Part shown: positions 18,932 through 26,870 of the stretch, piece by piece | Numbering within the stretch: position 1 is the stretch's first letter | How the letters are laid out: the number at the start of each line of letters is the position of its first letter | NCBI GenBank assembly: GCA_910589105.1 | Contig: CAJUST010000017.1 | Coordinates: 1 to 64,000, forward strand | DNA: 64,000 nt | Direction: 5' to 3' | From: an uncultured Lachnospiraceae bacterium | GTDB lineage: Bacteria; Bacillota; Clostridia; Lachnospirales; Lachnospiraceae | Notes under the pieces: generated by a model | The model's database searches: none | What the model saw: the letters and a program-made list of their open reading frames with translations, nothing else | Told to the model about the DNA's origin: nothing | Position numbers and translations under genes: made by a program

Positions 18932-19687
18932 TTATAACCTCTTTGCATAATCTAAAGAAATCCAGCCCGCTCCAGACTTTAGTTTTCCCCAGCCTGTATC
19001 CGACCCTTTCCCACTCTGCGTCTCTACAATCGTAAACGCGCCAACTCCCGTATACTGCCCAGTTTTTGCATGATCCGTTCCGGGGCCTTTGCGAATGTTT
19101 AGATACGCGCTTTCCACTTTCACTTGAAAAGAATCTTTCCCAGACGGCTTCGGCTGTTTTACAGGCGTATCCTCTTTCTTTCCACGGATTGCCGCTTGAA
19201 ATTGTTCCCAGCTATGCTTCCCGGCATTAAACACATAGGGAGCTGGACAGCTCTTACCCGTCACATCATAGTGACGCAGCACGCGGTCAGCCGGAATATT
19301 GTATTTCGCCATCAATTCCTTTGTCAGTTCCACCGCAGACGCAACCGTCGCATCCTCAAAATACCAGTTTTCATCTGCAAGCGACGCAGAGCCTGTCGTC
19401 TTTGTGCAAAGCTCAATTCCGATTGAATTTGCATTCCGGCATTCCTTATGGCGGTACTCTTTCGCCCCGCAATGCCAAGCGATGTTGGCGTCTTCTACGC
19501 TTTGCCAAATCTCTCCGTCATACCCGACAAAATAATGGGCGGAAGCCCCTCTGTCTTTCTCCGCAAAATACTCCGCGTTCCCTTTTGCCGTTCCGGTAGC
19601 GCCGCAGTAATGAATCACAAGATACCGAATCCGGCTGGCAGTCCCTTTGTTAAAATTATACTTACTAATTAATTTGTTGATTTGCAT
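18932..19687 (-). CDS. Endolysin: N-acetylmuramoyl-L-alanine amidase with SH3b domain
   Basis: 251 aa. The Amidase_2 domain (about 1-165) cleaves the MurNAc-L-Ala bond. The zinc ligands are visible as His in YLVIHYCG and in VLRHYDVTGKSCP, and SIGIELC carries the conserved Glu region. A linker (KKEDTPVKQPKPSGK) leads to an SH3b cell-wall binding domain (about 185-251, ESAYLNIRKGPGTDHAKTG). No signal peptide, so release depends on the holin. GGGGG precedes the ATG. It lies inside the tail operon, 17 kb from the holin, which raises the possibility of a virion-associated role. Confidence 0.92.
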   Translation of the reverse strand: MQINKLISKYNFNKGTASRIRYLVIHYCGATGTAKGNAEYFAEKDRGASAHYFVGYDGEIWQSVEDANIAWHCGAKEYRHKECRNANSIGIELCTKTTGSASLADENWYFEDATVASAVELTKELMAKYNIPADRVLRHYDVTGKSCPAPYVFNAGKHSWEQFQAAIRGKKEDTPVKQPKPSGKDSFQVKVESAYLNIRKGPGTDHAKTGQYTGVGAFTIVETQSGKGSDTGWGKLKSGAGWISLDYAKRL

Positions 19688-19690
19688 ACC

Positions 19691-20233
19691 TTACCCCCTT
19701 GAACCTAAATTTTTCCTCCGGGCGGCATTTAAAGCCGCATTCCTTTTCGCAAGCTGCTTTTTCCCAAGTTTCTTTGGCGCAGCGCTTTTGGCATTGCAAA
19801 CGCGAATCAAGGTTAAAAGCCTGTTCAAATGCCATTTCTGGCACTCAAACGGAATATTTAACGCAATCATCCAATAATACACGACTTCCGCCGTCACCAC
19901 TTCACGCCCCGGAGGGCTTTTGTCTTCCTTCGAAAACCATGTAGCGGTCATCGGGTCTGCAATATAATCTGAAACCCGCTTCATCGCGTTTTCATCAATC
20001 CAATCATACACAAATGGGCTGACATTCTGCGTCAGCGTCATACAGCGGACATAATCCAACGTTTCTTCCGGCGATTTTTCACCTTTTCCAAGAAACGGCT
20101 TATGCCACTTTGCTTCCCATTTTGAAAGGGAAACTAGGGAATGCTCTAAGCAAAGGGCAGTGTCCTTTGTATGAACAAATACTTCCTTCTTTTCGTCCCA
20201 AAGCTCCTTTCCCGGTATCATAAGCTGAAACAT
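19691..20233 (-). CDS. Tail assembly chaperone-like protein (second chaperone position)
   Basis: 180 aa, located between the gpG-like gene and the tape-measure side, where the second chaperone (GT equivalent) is expected. Features: MFQLMIPGKELWDEKKEVF, many Trp residues, EVVYYWMIALNIPFECQKWH near 118, and a basic C-terminus. It has its own start, so I see no need for a programmed frameshift. The assignment rests on gene order and on a segment seen in Gram-positive phage proteins of this slot; no catalytic motif. Confidence 0.65.
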   Translation of the reverse strand: MFQLMIPGKELWDEKKEVFVHTKDTALCLEHSLVSLSKWEAKWHKPFLGKGEKSPEETLDYVRCMTLTQNVSPFVYDWIDENAMKRVSDYIADPMTATWFSKEDKSPPGREVVTAEVVYYWMIALNIPFECQKWHLNRLLTLIRVCNAKSAAPKKLGKKQLAKRNAALNAARRKNLGSRG

Positions 20234-20255
20234 TCCCTCACTTCCTTTCCGTTTC

Positions 20256-20657
20256 CTAACGATCCGCAGGCGCTTTTAGTGCGGCGGGCATTCTTCCTGC
20301 ATTCTTTGGCATTACCCCTTTGACAAATGCCGAAGCGGCGTCTGCGTCCGTCGCCAGCTCCATAAAGATTTCAGAGTATGCGGCAGTCGAAGCAAACTCG
20401 TCCCGGATTTTCTGATTCTTCACAAACTTTCGCCCGTCAAGGCTCTTTTCGCCATACGCCATAAGCACAATCTTCTTAAAATACTCTATAATCTGCTTCT
20501 GGTCGTTTTCCTGCAAAATCTTCGTCAATAGCTGGCTTAATCCCCCATTCATCGAAAGCTCCATCTCCGTAATCTCCGCTTCCGTCAAGTTGAAATAATG
20601 ATCTTCCGTCCTCTGGTTCCCATCAAAATCCTCATAAGAAATCGTTTTCTTTAACAT
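20256..20657 (-). CDS. Tail assembly chaperone (gpG-like)
   Basis: 133 aa. It starts MLKKTISYEDFDGNQRTEDH with FNLTEAEITEMELS, the usual opening of Firmicute phage tail chaperones that follow the major tail protein. The rest is helical and acidic with a Lys/Ala-rich end. It probably binds the tape measure protein during tail assembly. No slippery heptamer was obvious near its stop. Confidence 0.75.
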   Translation of the reverse strand: MLKKTISYEDFDGNQRTEDHYFNLTEAEITEMELSMNGGLSQLLTKILQENDQKQIIEYFKKIVLMAYGEKSLDGRKFVKNQKIRDEFASTAAYSEIFMELATDADAASAFVKGVMPKNAGRMPAALKAPADR

Positions 20658-20690
20658 ATGTATTCTCCTTTTCTATTATGATTGAAACAA

Positions 20691-21392
20691 TTAGCCTTCC
20701 TCTTTGAAAAATGCAATAATTTCATCCGGCAACGGAAGCCTTGCATCTTTACTGCCTGCTTCGTCCGTTCCATCAGTTCCATATAAAATATCCTCAAACT
20801 CTTTTAATTTTTCCGCGTCCACTTTTGTAGAATCCACCGTCAGGGAAGCCGTCGGCTTAAACGCCCTTCCCGTTTTTGGATCAATCGCAGTAATTTCCAC
20901 AGGGGTAGTCGTAACCTCCCAGCTAAAAGAAATCGCTTCCGGGCTGTCATTGACGCTCTGGTATCCTTTTTCGGAAGGGGACGCTTTCGCCCCATAAATC
21001 ATATGCAGCTTATAGCCATAATTCTCATTATCCGTATCATTTCCCTCAATAGTGCGGTAACAAAGCCCAAACGAAGACCTTGCCTGCTGCCCTACCATAA
21101 CGCCCGTTGCAATTTCCGCAGAGCCGTCGCAAACCGCAAATTCATCTGGATAAGTATACGCTTCAATCGTCGCCCCAAATTCCTCATTCGACATCAGACT
21201 TAAATATTTGATATTATCCGCATAAATCGCATTTGCTTCCGCGCCGGACGGGCTTTCCGTCACAGCCGTTAAACCGTTCCATGCAACGCCTTTCGGATAC
21301 GTCCTGTCCGTTCCCATCGGATACAAAACGCCGCGGTCCACACCTGTTTCATAAAAACGTTCCCCAGTTTTATCCCATACAAGTTTACTCAT
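20691..21392 (-). CDS. Major tail (tube) protein
   Basis: 233 aa. It starts MSKLVWDKTGERFYETGVDR with YPKGVAWNGLTAVTESPSGAE, a hallmark of Gram-positive siphophage tube proteins, followed by GATIEAYTYPDEFAVCDGSA and FGLCYRTIEGNDT. It polymerises into the tail tube. It is followed by the two chaperone-like genes, the expected order. Confidence 0.92.
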   Translation of the reverse strand: MSKLVWDKTGERFYETGVDRGVLYPMGTDRTYPKGVAWNGLTAVTESPSGAEANAIYADNIKYLSLMSNEEFGATIEAYTYPDEFAVCDGSAEIATGVMVGQQARSSFGLCYRTIEGNDTDNENYGYKLHMIYGAKASPSEKGYQSVNDSPEAISFSWEVTTTPVEITAIDPKTGRAFKPTASLTVDSTKVDAEKLKEFEDILYGTDGTDEAGSKDARLPLPDEIIAFFKEEG

Positions 21393-21406
21393 AATTCTTC
21401 TACCTC

Positions 21407-21715
21407 CTAAAAATATAAAGTGAATACATCGTGGTTTAGTTGATCCGATGTAAAGTGACGGTCAAACCCGCAATACTTCAAACCTAACAGCCTCTCCGCC
21501 AGATCAGAATCCGGATCTTCCTCAATGGCCGTCACCGTATACCGGTTTAATTTTACATACGGCTGATTGTCCGCCGCATTTGTATGAATATCGCTCCGTT
21601 CATAAAGAATGCACGGATACTTAAGTTTTACTGACTCCGGTGGCTGAAAATATACATTGCGGCTTCCAAGAATCTCCTCTAAAAGCAGTTGCAGTTCTTC
21701 TCTTTGCCTAGCCAT
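21407..21715 (-). CDS. Tail terminator/minor tail connector protein
   Basis: 102 aa from the ATG at 21715, chosen because GGAGG lies 8 nt upstream. The size, the position just before the major tail gene and the beta/alpha pattern (YFQPPESVKLKYPCILYERS, YTVTAIEEDPDSDLAERLL) match tail-terminator (DUF3168-like) proteins that cap the tube. It overlaps the upstream connector gene by 8 nt. Confidence 0.7.
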   Translation of the reverse strand: MARQREELQLLLEEILGSRNVYFQPPESVKLKYPCILYERSDIHTNAADNQPYVKLNRYTVTAIEEDPDSDLAERLLGLKYCGFDRHFTSDQLNHDVFTLYF

Positions 21716-22022
21716 TGTATACACCTCCAATCGTCAGCAGTAACCGAGGGCGGCAAACTTCCACATTCGAAATTTTCCATTTAGCGCCCATAAATATCAC
21801 ATAACGCATAGCATGAAAATTCTCATAGGCATACGGATCAGCGACAATGCTAATCTCATTTGCAATATTCAGATTCTCATTCAACTGGCCAGAAGATTCA
21901 TACCGGCGGACATTCCTTGTCAAATCGCCAAAATACTCCCGCTCCACAATCTGTGGTTTCCATACGCCCGGTTTCGTCTCAACCGTTTCCACATAACCGA
22001 TTCTGCCGAAAAATTTTGCCAT
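21708..22022 (-). CDS. Head closure/head-tail connector protein
   Basis: 104 aa. It begins MAKFFGRIGYVETVETKPGV and contains REYFGDLTRNVRRYESSGQL, predicted mostly beta. Position between capsid and tail terminator fits a stopper (head closure) protein. GGAGGG precedes the ATG. Function inferred from order and from a recurring phage family; no active site. Confidence 0.7.
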   Translation of the reverse strand: MAKFFGRIGYVETVETKPGVWKPQIVEREYFGDLTRNVRRYESSGQLNENLNIANEISIVADPYAYENFHAMRYVIFMGAKWKISNVEVCRPRLLLTIGGVYNG

Positions 22023-22055
22023 GCCAATCCCTCCATTTTGAATTTCATCGGCAGA

Positions 22056-23243
22056 TTAACCTACTTCCTCACTGCCAGAGCCGCTTACAGTTTCTTCTAA
22101 AGCAATCGCTGAGTACACTCTGGTAAGCGCGCCGGAACATCTGGTTTCAAGCAGTGATTTCTCCTGATTAAAATCAATGTCAAACTGTGTAAAATGAGTG
22201 ACCTCGCCGCCTTTTGTCGCGCCAAGTGAATAATCAGCCAGATTTGTAATAATTGCAAGCAGCTTCTTCGTTTTGTTGTCAGAAGTCTTTCTCGTCTTTC
22301 CTTCAAACTGTTCTGCTGTGTAAATGTTCCCCACATTCAATGCAGAAGCAAGTTCCGCCTTCGAAGAATAAATCCGCCTGCCATTTAAGTCACGCGCCAA
22401 AAGCATCACATTGAGCATATGCGGCGTCAGGAATAAATCCGGAGTTCCCGTCCCTTTATACCGCTCCCTCGCATACAAAACCGTATTAATCATTGCTTCC
22501 GCCAGCACATAATTCTCTCCAAAATTCGCCCCCGTGTTTGTACCCTGAAGTTCCTTCCTTGCGGCTGCAACGTCCAAATCTACATGGAGCGTATACAAAT
22601 CGTCGTCCGTCCAAATCGGGCGGATATGGTCGCTTGAAATCTTCGCTTCATCTCCGTCTTCCCTGCCGTCGCCCAGCATAATCGCCGTCGCCAGTTCTTC
22701 ATTTAACATCATCTTATCAATGTTATACAGATACTGCACATAATCGAAATCCGTTATGTCAATTATGTCATCCCGATGTAAAGCGTTTTTGACATACACC
22801 GTCTGCGGGTCAGTCGTTCGTCTTACAAGCTTAAAATTGCCAGTCTGGGATTTCTGCTTGCCTTTCACATACCCTCTCGCCCTTAATGAATCAATATTCC
22901 GAATATCCACCTGACTGGTACGGATTCTGGAAATCGGGCTTTTATGGACTTTGCTCATTACTACAGAAATCCAGCCCTGATCGCTTGTGATTAGTTCCGG
23001 CGCTCCCGGCCTTACTTCTTTATACTCTGGAAATAAGTTATAAATATTTCCCTCTCCAGTCTGTACAAACCCGCTGCTTACCGCATCATGCTTTAAATCA
23101 TTCTCTGCGGCATAGATTTCAAGGGCAGTCTGGAATGTGCCAATCTGGCTGGACTTCGCCATGCCGACAATCGTCTCCTGATCAGAATGGCTTAATATGC
23201 TGTCTTTTGCCTGTCCCTCATTTTCAAATACATTATGTTTCAT
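22056..23243 (-). CDS. Nested internal start: free major capsid protein (395 aa)
   Basis: Within the fusion, codon 225 is ATG (MKHNVFENEGQ) and is preceded by GGAGGAGACGACACA, a strong Shine-Dalgarno 9 nt upstream. Initiation here would give a 395-aa major capsid protein without protease, allowing many capsid subunits per protease. The signal is visible; its use is inferred. Confidence 0.55.
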   Translation of the reverse strand: MKHNVFENEGQAKDSILSHSDQETIVGMAKSSQIGTFQTALEIYAAENDLKHDAVSSGFVQTGEGNIYNLFPEYKEVRPGAPELITSDQGWISVVMSKVHKSPISRIRTSQVDIRNIDSLRARGYVKGKQKSQTGNFKLVRRTTDPQTVYVKNALHRDDIIDITDFDYVQYLYNIDKMMLNEELATAIMLGDGREDGDEAKISSDHIRPIWTDDDLYTLHVDLDVAAARKELQGTNTGANFGENYVLAEAMINTVLYARERYKGTGTPDLFLTPHMLNVMLLARDLNGRRIYSSKAELASALNVGNIYTAEQFEGKTRKTSDNKTKKLLAIITNLADYSLGATKGGEVTHFTQFDIDFNQEKSLLETRCSGALTRVYSAIALEETVSGSGSEEVG

Positions 23244-23915
23244 TGTGTCGTCTCCTCCTTCATTCTTTTTGCCGCCGTCAGATTCGCCATCCTTTCCCAT
23301 GGCTTCCCCGACCAACGCATAAACAACCGTTTTCTGTTTTTCGCTCAGGTTATCAAATATCTCTTTTACCGTTTCGCCTTCTTCCGTTTTCTTTTCCTCC
23401 TTCTTTGTTTCTGGTTCTTCGCTGCCTTTTGAATCCATTTTTTCCTCCTTCTTCTCGTCGGAATGGGATAAACTAAGCGGTTCCCCAGTATAAATAATGC
23501 CTTCTTCTTCTGACTCCTCCCCATGGGCAAGCACGGAATCAATAAATGCCCCGGGATTCGCTCCGGCTAATACAAGACTAACTTCCCGGATCGCGCCATG
23601 AAGCACATTTGCCCCTTGCTGTTTCAACTGATTCGCATAAATAGACAATGCCGAAACATCGCCATGCTCTACCAGCAACTTTGCATTTTTGCCGGATTCC
23701 GTATCATTCAATGTACAATACGCATAAACGCCGTCATCTCTGTTTTCAAGCAGCGCGTGCCCAAGCACATTATACGGCTCATTGTGCCTATGGTTCCATA
23801 CCAGTGGAACCGTCTGCCCGTCATTTTCCTTAAATGCGTCTTTTAAGATTGTGCGCCCATCGGAACACTTTAAGTTATTGCGGGTAGCCCAGCCACTAAA
23901 ATCAAATTTCTTCAT
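22056..23915 (-). CDS. Prohead protease-scaffold-major capsid fusion (HK97 fold)
   Basis: 619 aa in one reading frame. Residues 1-140 are an HK97/U35-type prohead protease: GWATRNN, LVWNHRHNEPYNVLGHA (catalytic His) and GDVSALSIYANQL (catalytic Ser). Residues 145-220 are a low-complexity Glu/Lys scaffold-like linker. Residues ~225-619 are the major capsid protein, with an N-arm, FVQTGEGNIYNLFPEYKEV and WISVVMSKVHKSPISRIRT. The start carries the block GGAGGTAAAAATTCAAAATG, also seen at the portal gene. An internal start (separate entry) could make the capsid protein alone. It is followed by connector genes. Confidence 0.9.
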   Translation of the reverse strand: MKKFDFSGWATRNNLKCSDGRTILKDAFKENDGQTVPLVWNHRHNEPYNVLGHALLENRDDGVYAYCTLNDTESGKNAKLLVEHGDVSALSIYANQLKQQGANVLHGAIREVSLVLAGANPGAFIDSVLAHGEESEEEGIIYTGEPLSLSHSDEKKEEKMDSKGSEEPETKKEEKKTEEGETVKEIFDNLSEKQKTVVYALVGEAMGKDGESDGGKKNEGGDDTMKHNVFENEGQAKDSILSHSDQETIVGMAKSSQIGTFQTALEIYAAENDLKHDAVSSGFVQTGEGNIYNLFPEYKEVRPGAPELITSDQGWISVVMSKVHKSPISRIRTSQVDIRNIDSLRARGYVKGKQKSQTGNFKLVRRTTDPQTVYVKNALHRDDIIDITDFDYVQYLYNIDKMMLNEELATAIMLGDGREDGDEAKISSDHIRPIWTDDDLYTLHVDLDVAAARKELQGTNTGANFGENYVLAEAMINTVLYARERYKGTGTPDLFLTPHMLNVMLLARDLNGRRIYSSKAELASALNVGNIYTAEQFEGKTRKTSDNKTKKLLAIITNLADYSLGATKGGEVTHFTQFDIDFNQEKSLLETRCSGALTRVYSAIALEETVSGSGSEEVG

Positions 23916-23933
23916 TTTGAATTTTTACCTCCA

Positions 23934-23971
23934 AACAAAAAAAATCCCACAGATCATTTAAGATCTATGGG
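23934..23971 (-). terminator. Minus-strand terminator upstream of the capsid gene
   Basis: Minus-strand CCCATAGATC and GATCTGTGGG arms (one wobble) are followed by ATTTTTTTT. As at 18165, a late-operon terminator sits right beside a plus-strand small-gene insertion. Confidence 0.85.
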
Positions 23972-24029
23972 TAAATCTGAATTGTTCCATTTATTAAATT
24001 TTTATAATCTGATTGATTTTTTAAAGTGC

Positions 24030-24090
24030 GCTATACTATATATATTAAAACAAAAAATACAGTATACTATATATAGAAACAAAGTATAGC
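24030..24090 (+). repeat. TATACTATATATA direct repeats inside GCTATACT/AGTATAGC arms, leader of the 26-aa gene
   Basis: The 13-mer TATACTATATATA occurs at 24032-24044 and again at 24063-24075. GCTATACT (24030-24037) and AGTATAGC (24083-24090) form 8-bp inverted arms around them. The block lies just upstream of the 26-aa plus-strand gene and probably contains its promoter and operator. Confidence 0.6.
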
Positions 24091-24118
24091 ACGCTGTATA
24101 GAAAAAGGAGGAATGACC

Positions 24119-24199
24119 ATGTGTTTTCCTATTGATGGAGCAGCTATAATTGTAAAAGCGGTTGCTGAATATTTGGCTGAAAATTGCCATGAATCATAA
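24119..24199 (+). CDS. 26-aa plus-strand peptide (moron-like), unknown
   Basis: The reading frame MCFPIDGAAIIVKAVAEYLA ends CHES. GGAGG lies 7 nt before the ATG at 24119; an earlier ATG at 24113 is too close to it. A plus-strand terminator follows the stop and a repeat-rich AT leader precedes it, so this is an independent transcription unit between capsid and upstream head genes. The peptide is one short amphipathic helix. No family recognised; the complete promoter-SD-terminator context is the reason to believe it is real. Confidence 0.6.
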   Translation: MCFPIDGAAIIVKAVAEYLAENCHES

Positions 24200-24205
24200 A
24201 AAATT

Positions 24206-24245
24206 AGCCTGATGCTATTCACAGTAGTATCGGGTTTTTCTTTTT
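24206..24245 (+). terminator. Plus-strand terminator of the 26-aa gene
   Basis: CCTGATGCTA and TAGTATCGGG arms pair over 10 bp (two G-U), then TTTTTCTTTTT. It lies 7 nt after the stop codon. Confidence 0.85.
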
Positions 24246-24272
24246 CCTCCATTGCTCACGAATAAAGACCGC

Positions 24273-24659
24273 TTATTGCGGACGTTTGCCAATCATGCTT
24301 TCTAACATTTCATTGTAAGTTTGATTAAACAAATCCTCATACTCTTTCATATAACGCTGATAGTTTTCCGCGTTATTCTTAGAAGCTTCGCTAAACCAAT
24401 TCGCGCCGTATTTCCGTGTATACTTTTCATTAATCTGAGGTATCAGCACACGGTTTGCATAATCGGCCGTTTTGTTATAGGCTTTCGCCCAGTTCTTTTT
24501 CACTTGTTTGTCATACTTTTTTTGTTCTTTCTTTACGTTCCGGCTTCTTGCCGCTTCTCCAATTTCCCTGCCTCCCGAATGCCCTTTCGGATACGGCTGA
24601 TACCGACGGACGCCCCACTTCATTCCCAGTATGCCATGATGTTGTAAATTAGTTTCCAT
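24273..24659 (-). CDS. HHG-KWG tagged phage protein, helical cargo
   Basis: 128 aa. The N-terminus is METNLQ followed by HHGILGMKWGVRRYQPYPKG, the tag shared with the portal C-terminus and two other proteins here. The rest is a basic/aromatic helical domain (YDKQVKKNWAKAYNKTADYA, YQRYMKEYEDLFNQTYNEML). It lies among the head genes between capsid and portal. The ATG at 24659 has GGAGG 11 nt upstream; GTG at 24671 overlaps that SD. Likely a minor head or packaged protein, by tag and position only. Confidence 0.7.
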   Translation of the reverse strand: METNLQHHGILGMKWGVRRYQPYPKGHSGGREIGEAARSRNVKKEQKKYDKQVKKNWAKAYNKTADYANRVLIPQINEKYTRKYGANWFSEASKNNAENYQRYMKEYEDLFNQTYNEMLESMIGKRPQ

Positions 24660-24667
24660 TGTAAAAT

Positions 24668-24901
24668 TCACCTCCCCGAATATAACATGTGTATAGGATC
24701 ATCTTCAAGGCCGCATTCTTTTAAATCATACCCCGCTATGATAAGATCATTTCTGATTGTGTCAAGCGCAGTATAATACGCATGTTGTACTCCTTCTTCA
24801 AATTTACTGTCCGGATTAGCTTTTGCGTTCGCGGTAGCGTCATCGGCATTACTAATTAACCGTGCTACAATATGATTAAATAGTTCATTATCCATCGTCA
24901 T
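24668..24901 (-). CDS. Small helical head-region protein, tandem duplicate copy 1
   Basis: 77 aa, MTMDNELFNHIVARLISNAD to CGLEDDPIHMLYSGR. It is about 75% identical to the next gene upstream, so the pair is a tandem duplication. The start at 24901 mirrors its paralogue: a purine-rich GAGG 5 nt before ATG. An N-terminal extension to 24994 overlaps the intergenic region and the paralogue's end and lacks support. No recognised domain; acidic and helical. Confidence 0.65.
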   Translation of the reverse strand: MTMDNELFNHIVARLISNADDATANAKANPDSKFEEGVQHAYYTALDTIRNDLIIAGYDLKECGLEDDPIHMLYSGR

Positions 24902-24941
24902 ATTCACCTCTTTCTTTCCTCCGTTACTCACAAAAATCATA

Positions 24942-25163
24942 TTATGCGTATTTATTAATAGGATCTTCTTCAAGACCACACTTCTTAAGATCATACTCCG
25001 CTATAATCAAATCATTTCTTATTGTATCAAGCACTGTATAATATGCAAGTTGTACTCCCTCTTCAAATTCACTATTAGGGTCTTTTTTTGCATTGACAAC
25101 GGCATCATTTGCATTACTAATTAATCGCGCTATAATATGATTAAAAAGTTCATCAGTCATCAT
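24942..25163 (-). CDS. Small helical head-region protein, tandem duplicate copy 2
   Basis: 73 aa, MMTDELFNHIIARLISNAND to CGLEEDPINKYA. Paralogue of the following gene, sharing FEEGVQ, LDTIRNDLI and DLKKCGLEEDP. It overlaps the portal stop by 11 nt, so it is translated with the portal. Function unknown; the duplicated unit includes the ribosome binding site. Confidence 0.7.
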   Translation of the reverse strand: MMTDELFNHIIARLISNANDAVVNAKKDPNSEFEEGVQLAYYTVLDTIRNDLIIAEYDLKKCGLEEDPINKYA

Positions 25164-26775
25164 ATTCGCCCCTTTCTTTTAACTCAACAATCCGATTCTC
25201 AATAGATTTACGAAGATTTACAATTTCTTTATTCCAATGTTTAATTAATCCGTTTTTTTTTCGCTCAGAATAAGTGTCCCATTCTAGAATATGTTTCGAC
25301 GGATTAGAAATTTTTGATTTATGCAATTCTATTTCCTTTTGCAGACTCCGCATACCCCTTTTTATAGAAGTCACACTTTGCTTGGCAAGATCAGATTCTT
25401 TCTTCTTTTTCTGACCTGTTCCTATTTTACCACCCTCATCAGATTTTGCAACCCCTTTTCCGCCGTCTCTGTCTATCGGATACGGAGGTCCATTTTGGAC
25501 GCCCCATTTCTGCCCTTTTACACCATGATGCGCCAGATGTTCTACCACTTCATCATCCGGAGTTTCCTCCTCTGACTTTGGAACTGTACCAGCAGATTCA
25601 CTCAGATTCTTGTTTCGCAGCTCATCAGCTTTCGGATCATCTGAAGGCTTCATTCCGATTACCTGACGAATCTCATTAGAAGTCATAATCTCATTCCGTG
25701 TAAACTTGTCCGCAATTTCCGAAATGTCGGCCACAGGAACTAGTCGGAACGGGTCACGGAAGAACTCAATAGACTGAAACTGGGAACGGGCGGTCTTTGT
25801 CAAAAACTTCCGCTTCATCTCATCGGCTATCGCCGACAAAATAGGCTCAATCGTACGGTTATAATAATTTAACATCGTTTTTTCATCCGCAGTCCCATCT
25901 AAAATTCCCTGAGTGATACCTAACTGGCCGTAAAGCATACTCGTCAAATATTCAATCTGGGACATCAGATTGTTTTCTACCGGACGGTTCAACTGTGTAA
26001 TATGTTCTGTGCCATCAGTATAAGCAATCCCATACTTAGAACCTGCTAATTGACTTTCAATATCTTTCCGACGGTTTTCCGCCTGCGCCCGTCTGGCTTC
26101 TGTCTTAATTACATAAGGAAGCTGAATAATTAAATCTAATTTACCGGAACCATTTTGTTCATCTATCGCATCTAACAGATTCAATTTCCGAATCAAACGC
26201 TGCATTGTCGAATTTGGTTCATTCATTACTGCATAAAGCGGATTTTCAACAATCGCTACCATGCTCTTTTCTGCAAGAACATCTTCCTTTTTTCCAGTCC
26301 GCTCATTATAAACTAAAACCTTGACATGTTGTGGATACCACTCTAAAATCTTTCCAGTCCGCATAGTCTCAATATCATAAGCTCCAGTTTCTTCCGGATT
26401 ATCTGTCGTGTCAACCGGAACAATGGCAACGCATCCCTCGTCTAACATCGACATAACTACATCTTGTAAAAACGCCCGCCCTGTCTGATCCATGTTTGCG
26501 GATACCGTAAGACAGTTATGAAGCCCCGAATCGATTGTAGAAAGAAAACGGTTGTTTTCATCTAAACGCACATGAAATAAATCCACTGCGGCGGAGTCTA
26601 ACGCAATTCTGTTATAAACAGACGTTACAATGGATCGTTCATTCCCTCTTGAGAAACGTATCCGGTCAGGTCGGTATGAATATCCCATACCTACATTCTT
26701 ATAAAACCCTGTAGGGTCTTTATTGAAAAAAGCATTCCAAGCATGTTTTAACCTAGAATGAAAAGAAAACTCCAT
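25153..26775 (-). CDS. Portal protein with a C-terminal HHG-KWG tag
   Basis: 540 aa. Residues 1-400 are a Phage_portal family protein (YRPDRIRFSRGNERSIVTSV; GQLGITQGILDGTADEKTML near 288; EIRQVIGMKPSDDPKADELR near 370), the dodecameric ring through which DNA is packaged. From residue 416 a tail begins with HHGVKGQKWGVQNGPPYPID, then a Lys-rich linker and a helical C-terminus (KEIVNLRKSIENRIVELKER). The tag matches those of three smaller proteins in this window. The start has the same 20-nt block as the capsid gene. Confidence 0.93.
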   Translation of the reverse strand: MEFSFHSRLKHAWNAFFNKDPTGFYKNVGMGYSYRPDRIRFSRGNERSIVTSVYNRIALDSAAVDLFHVRLDENNRFLSTIDSGLHNCLTVSANMDQTGRAFLQDVVMSMLDEGCVAIVPVDTTDNPEETGAYDIETMRTGKILEWYPQHVKVLVYNERTGKKEDVLAEKSMVAIVENPLYAVMNEPNSTMQRLIRKLNLLDAIDEQNGSGKLDLIIQLPYVIKTEARRAQAENRRKDIESQLAGSKYGIAYTDGTEHITQLNRPVENNLMSQIEYLTSMLYGQLGITQGILDGTADEKTMLNYYNRTIEPILSAIADEMKRKFLTKTARSQFQSIEFFRDPFRLVPVADISEIADKFTRNEIMTSNEIRQVIGMKPSDDPKADELRNKNLSESAGTVPKSEEETPDDEVVEHLAHHGVKGQKWGVQNGPPYPIDRDGGKGVAKSDEGGKIGTGQKKKKESDLAKQSVTSIKRGMRSLQKEIELHKSKISNPSKHILEWDTYSERKKNGLIKHWNKEIVNLRKSIENRIVELKERGEYDD

Positions 26776-26800
26776 TTTGAATTTTTACCTCCTTGTATAA

Positions 26801-26834
26801 AATAAAAAGAAAGAGCCTTTGTTTTTGGCTCTGT
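26801..26834 (-). terminator. Minus-strand terminator between large terminase and portal
   Basis: AGAGCC and GGCTCT arms with a 9-nt loop, followed on the minus strand by TTTCTTTTTATTTT. The AGAGCC...GGCTCT style hairpin recurs many times in this phage. Confidence 0.75.
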
Positions 26835-26870
26835 CTTTTGATAAAACTATAATACGGATAAAGAATAAAG

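Noticed and set aside
20233..20660. Programmed frameshift joining the two tail chaperone genes
   Set aside because: The second gene has its own start and SD-like sequence and no slippery heptamer was visible at the first stop.
24002..24252. Minus-strand 61-62 codon frames opposite the 26-aa gene
   Set aside because: They run through the terminator and AT repeats of the plus-strand unit and lack an SD.
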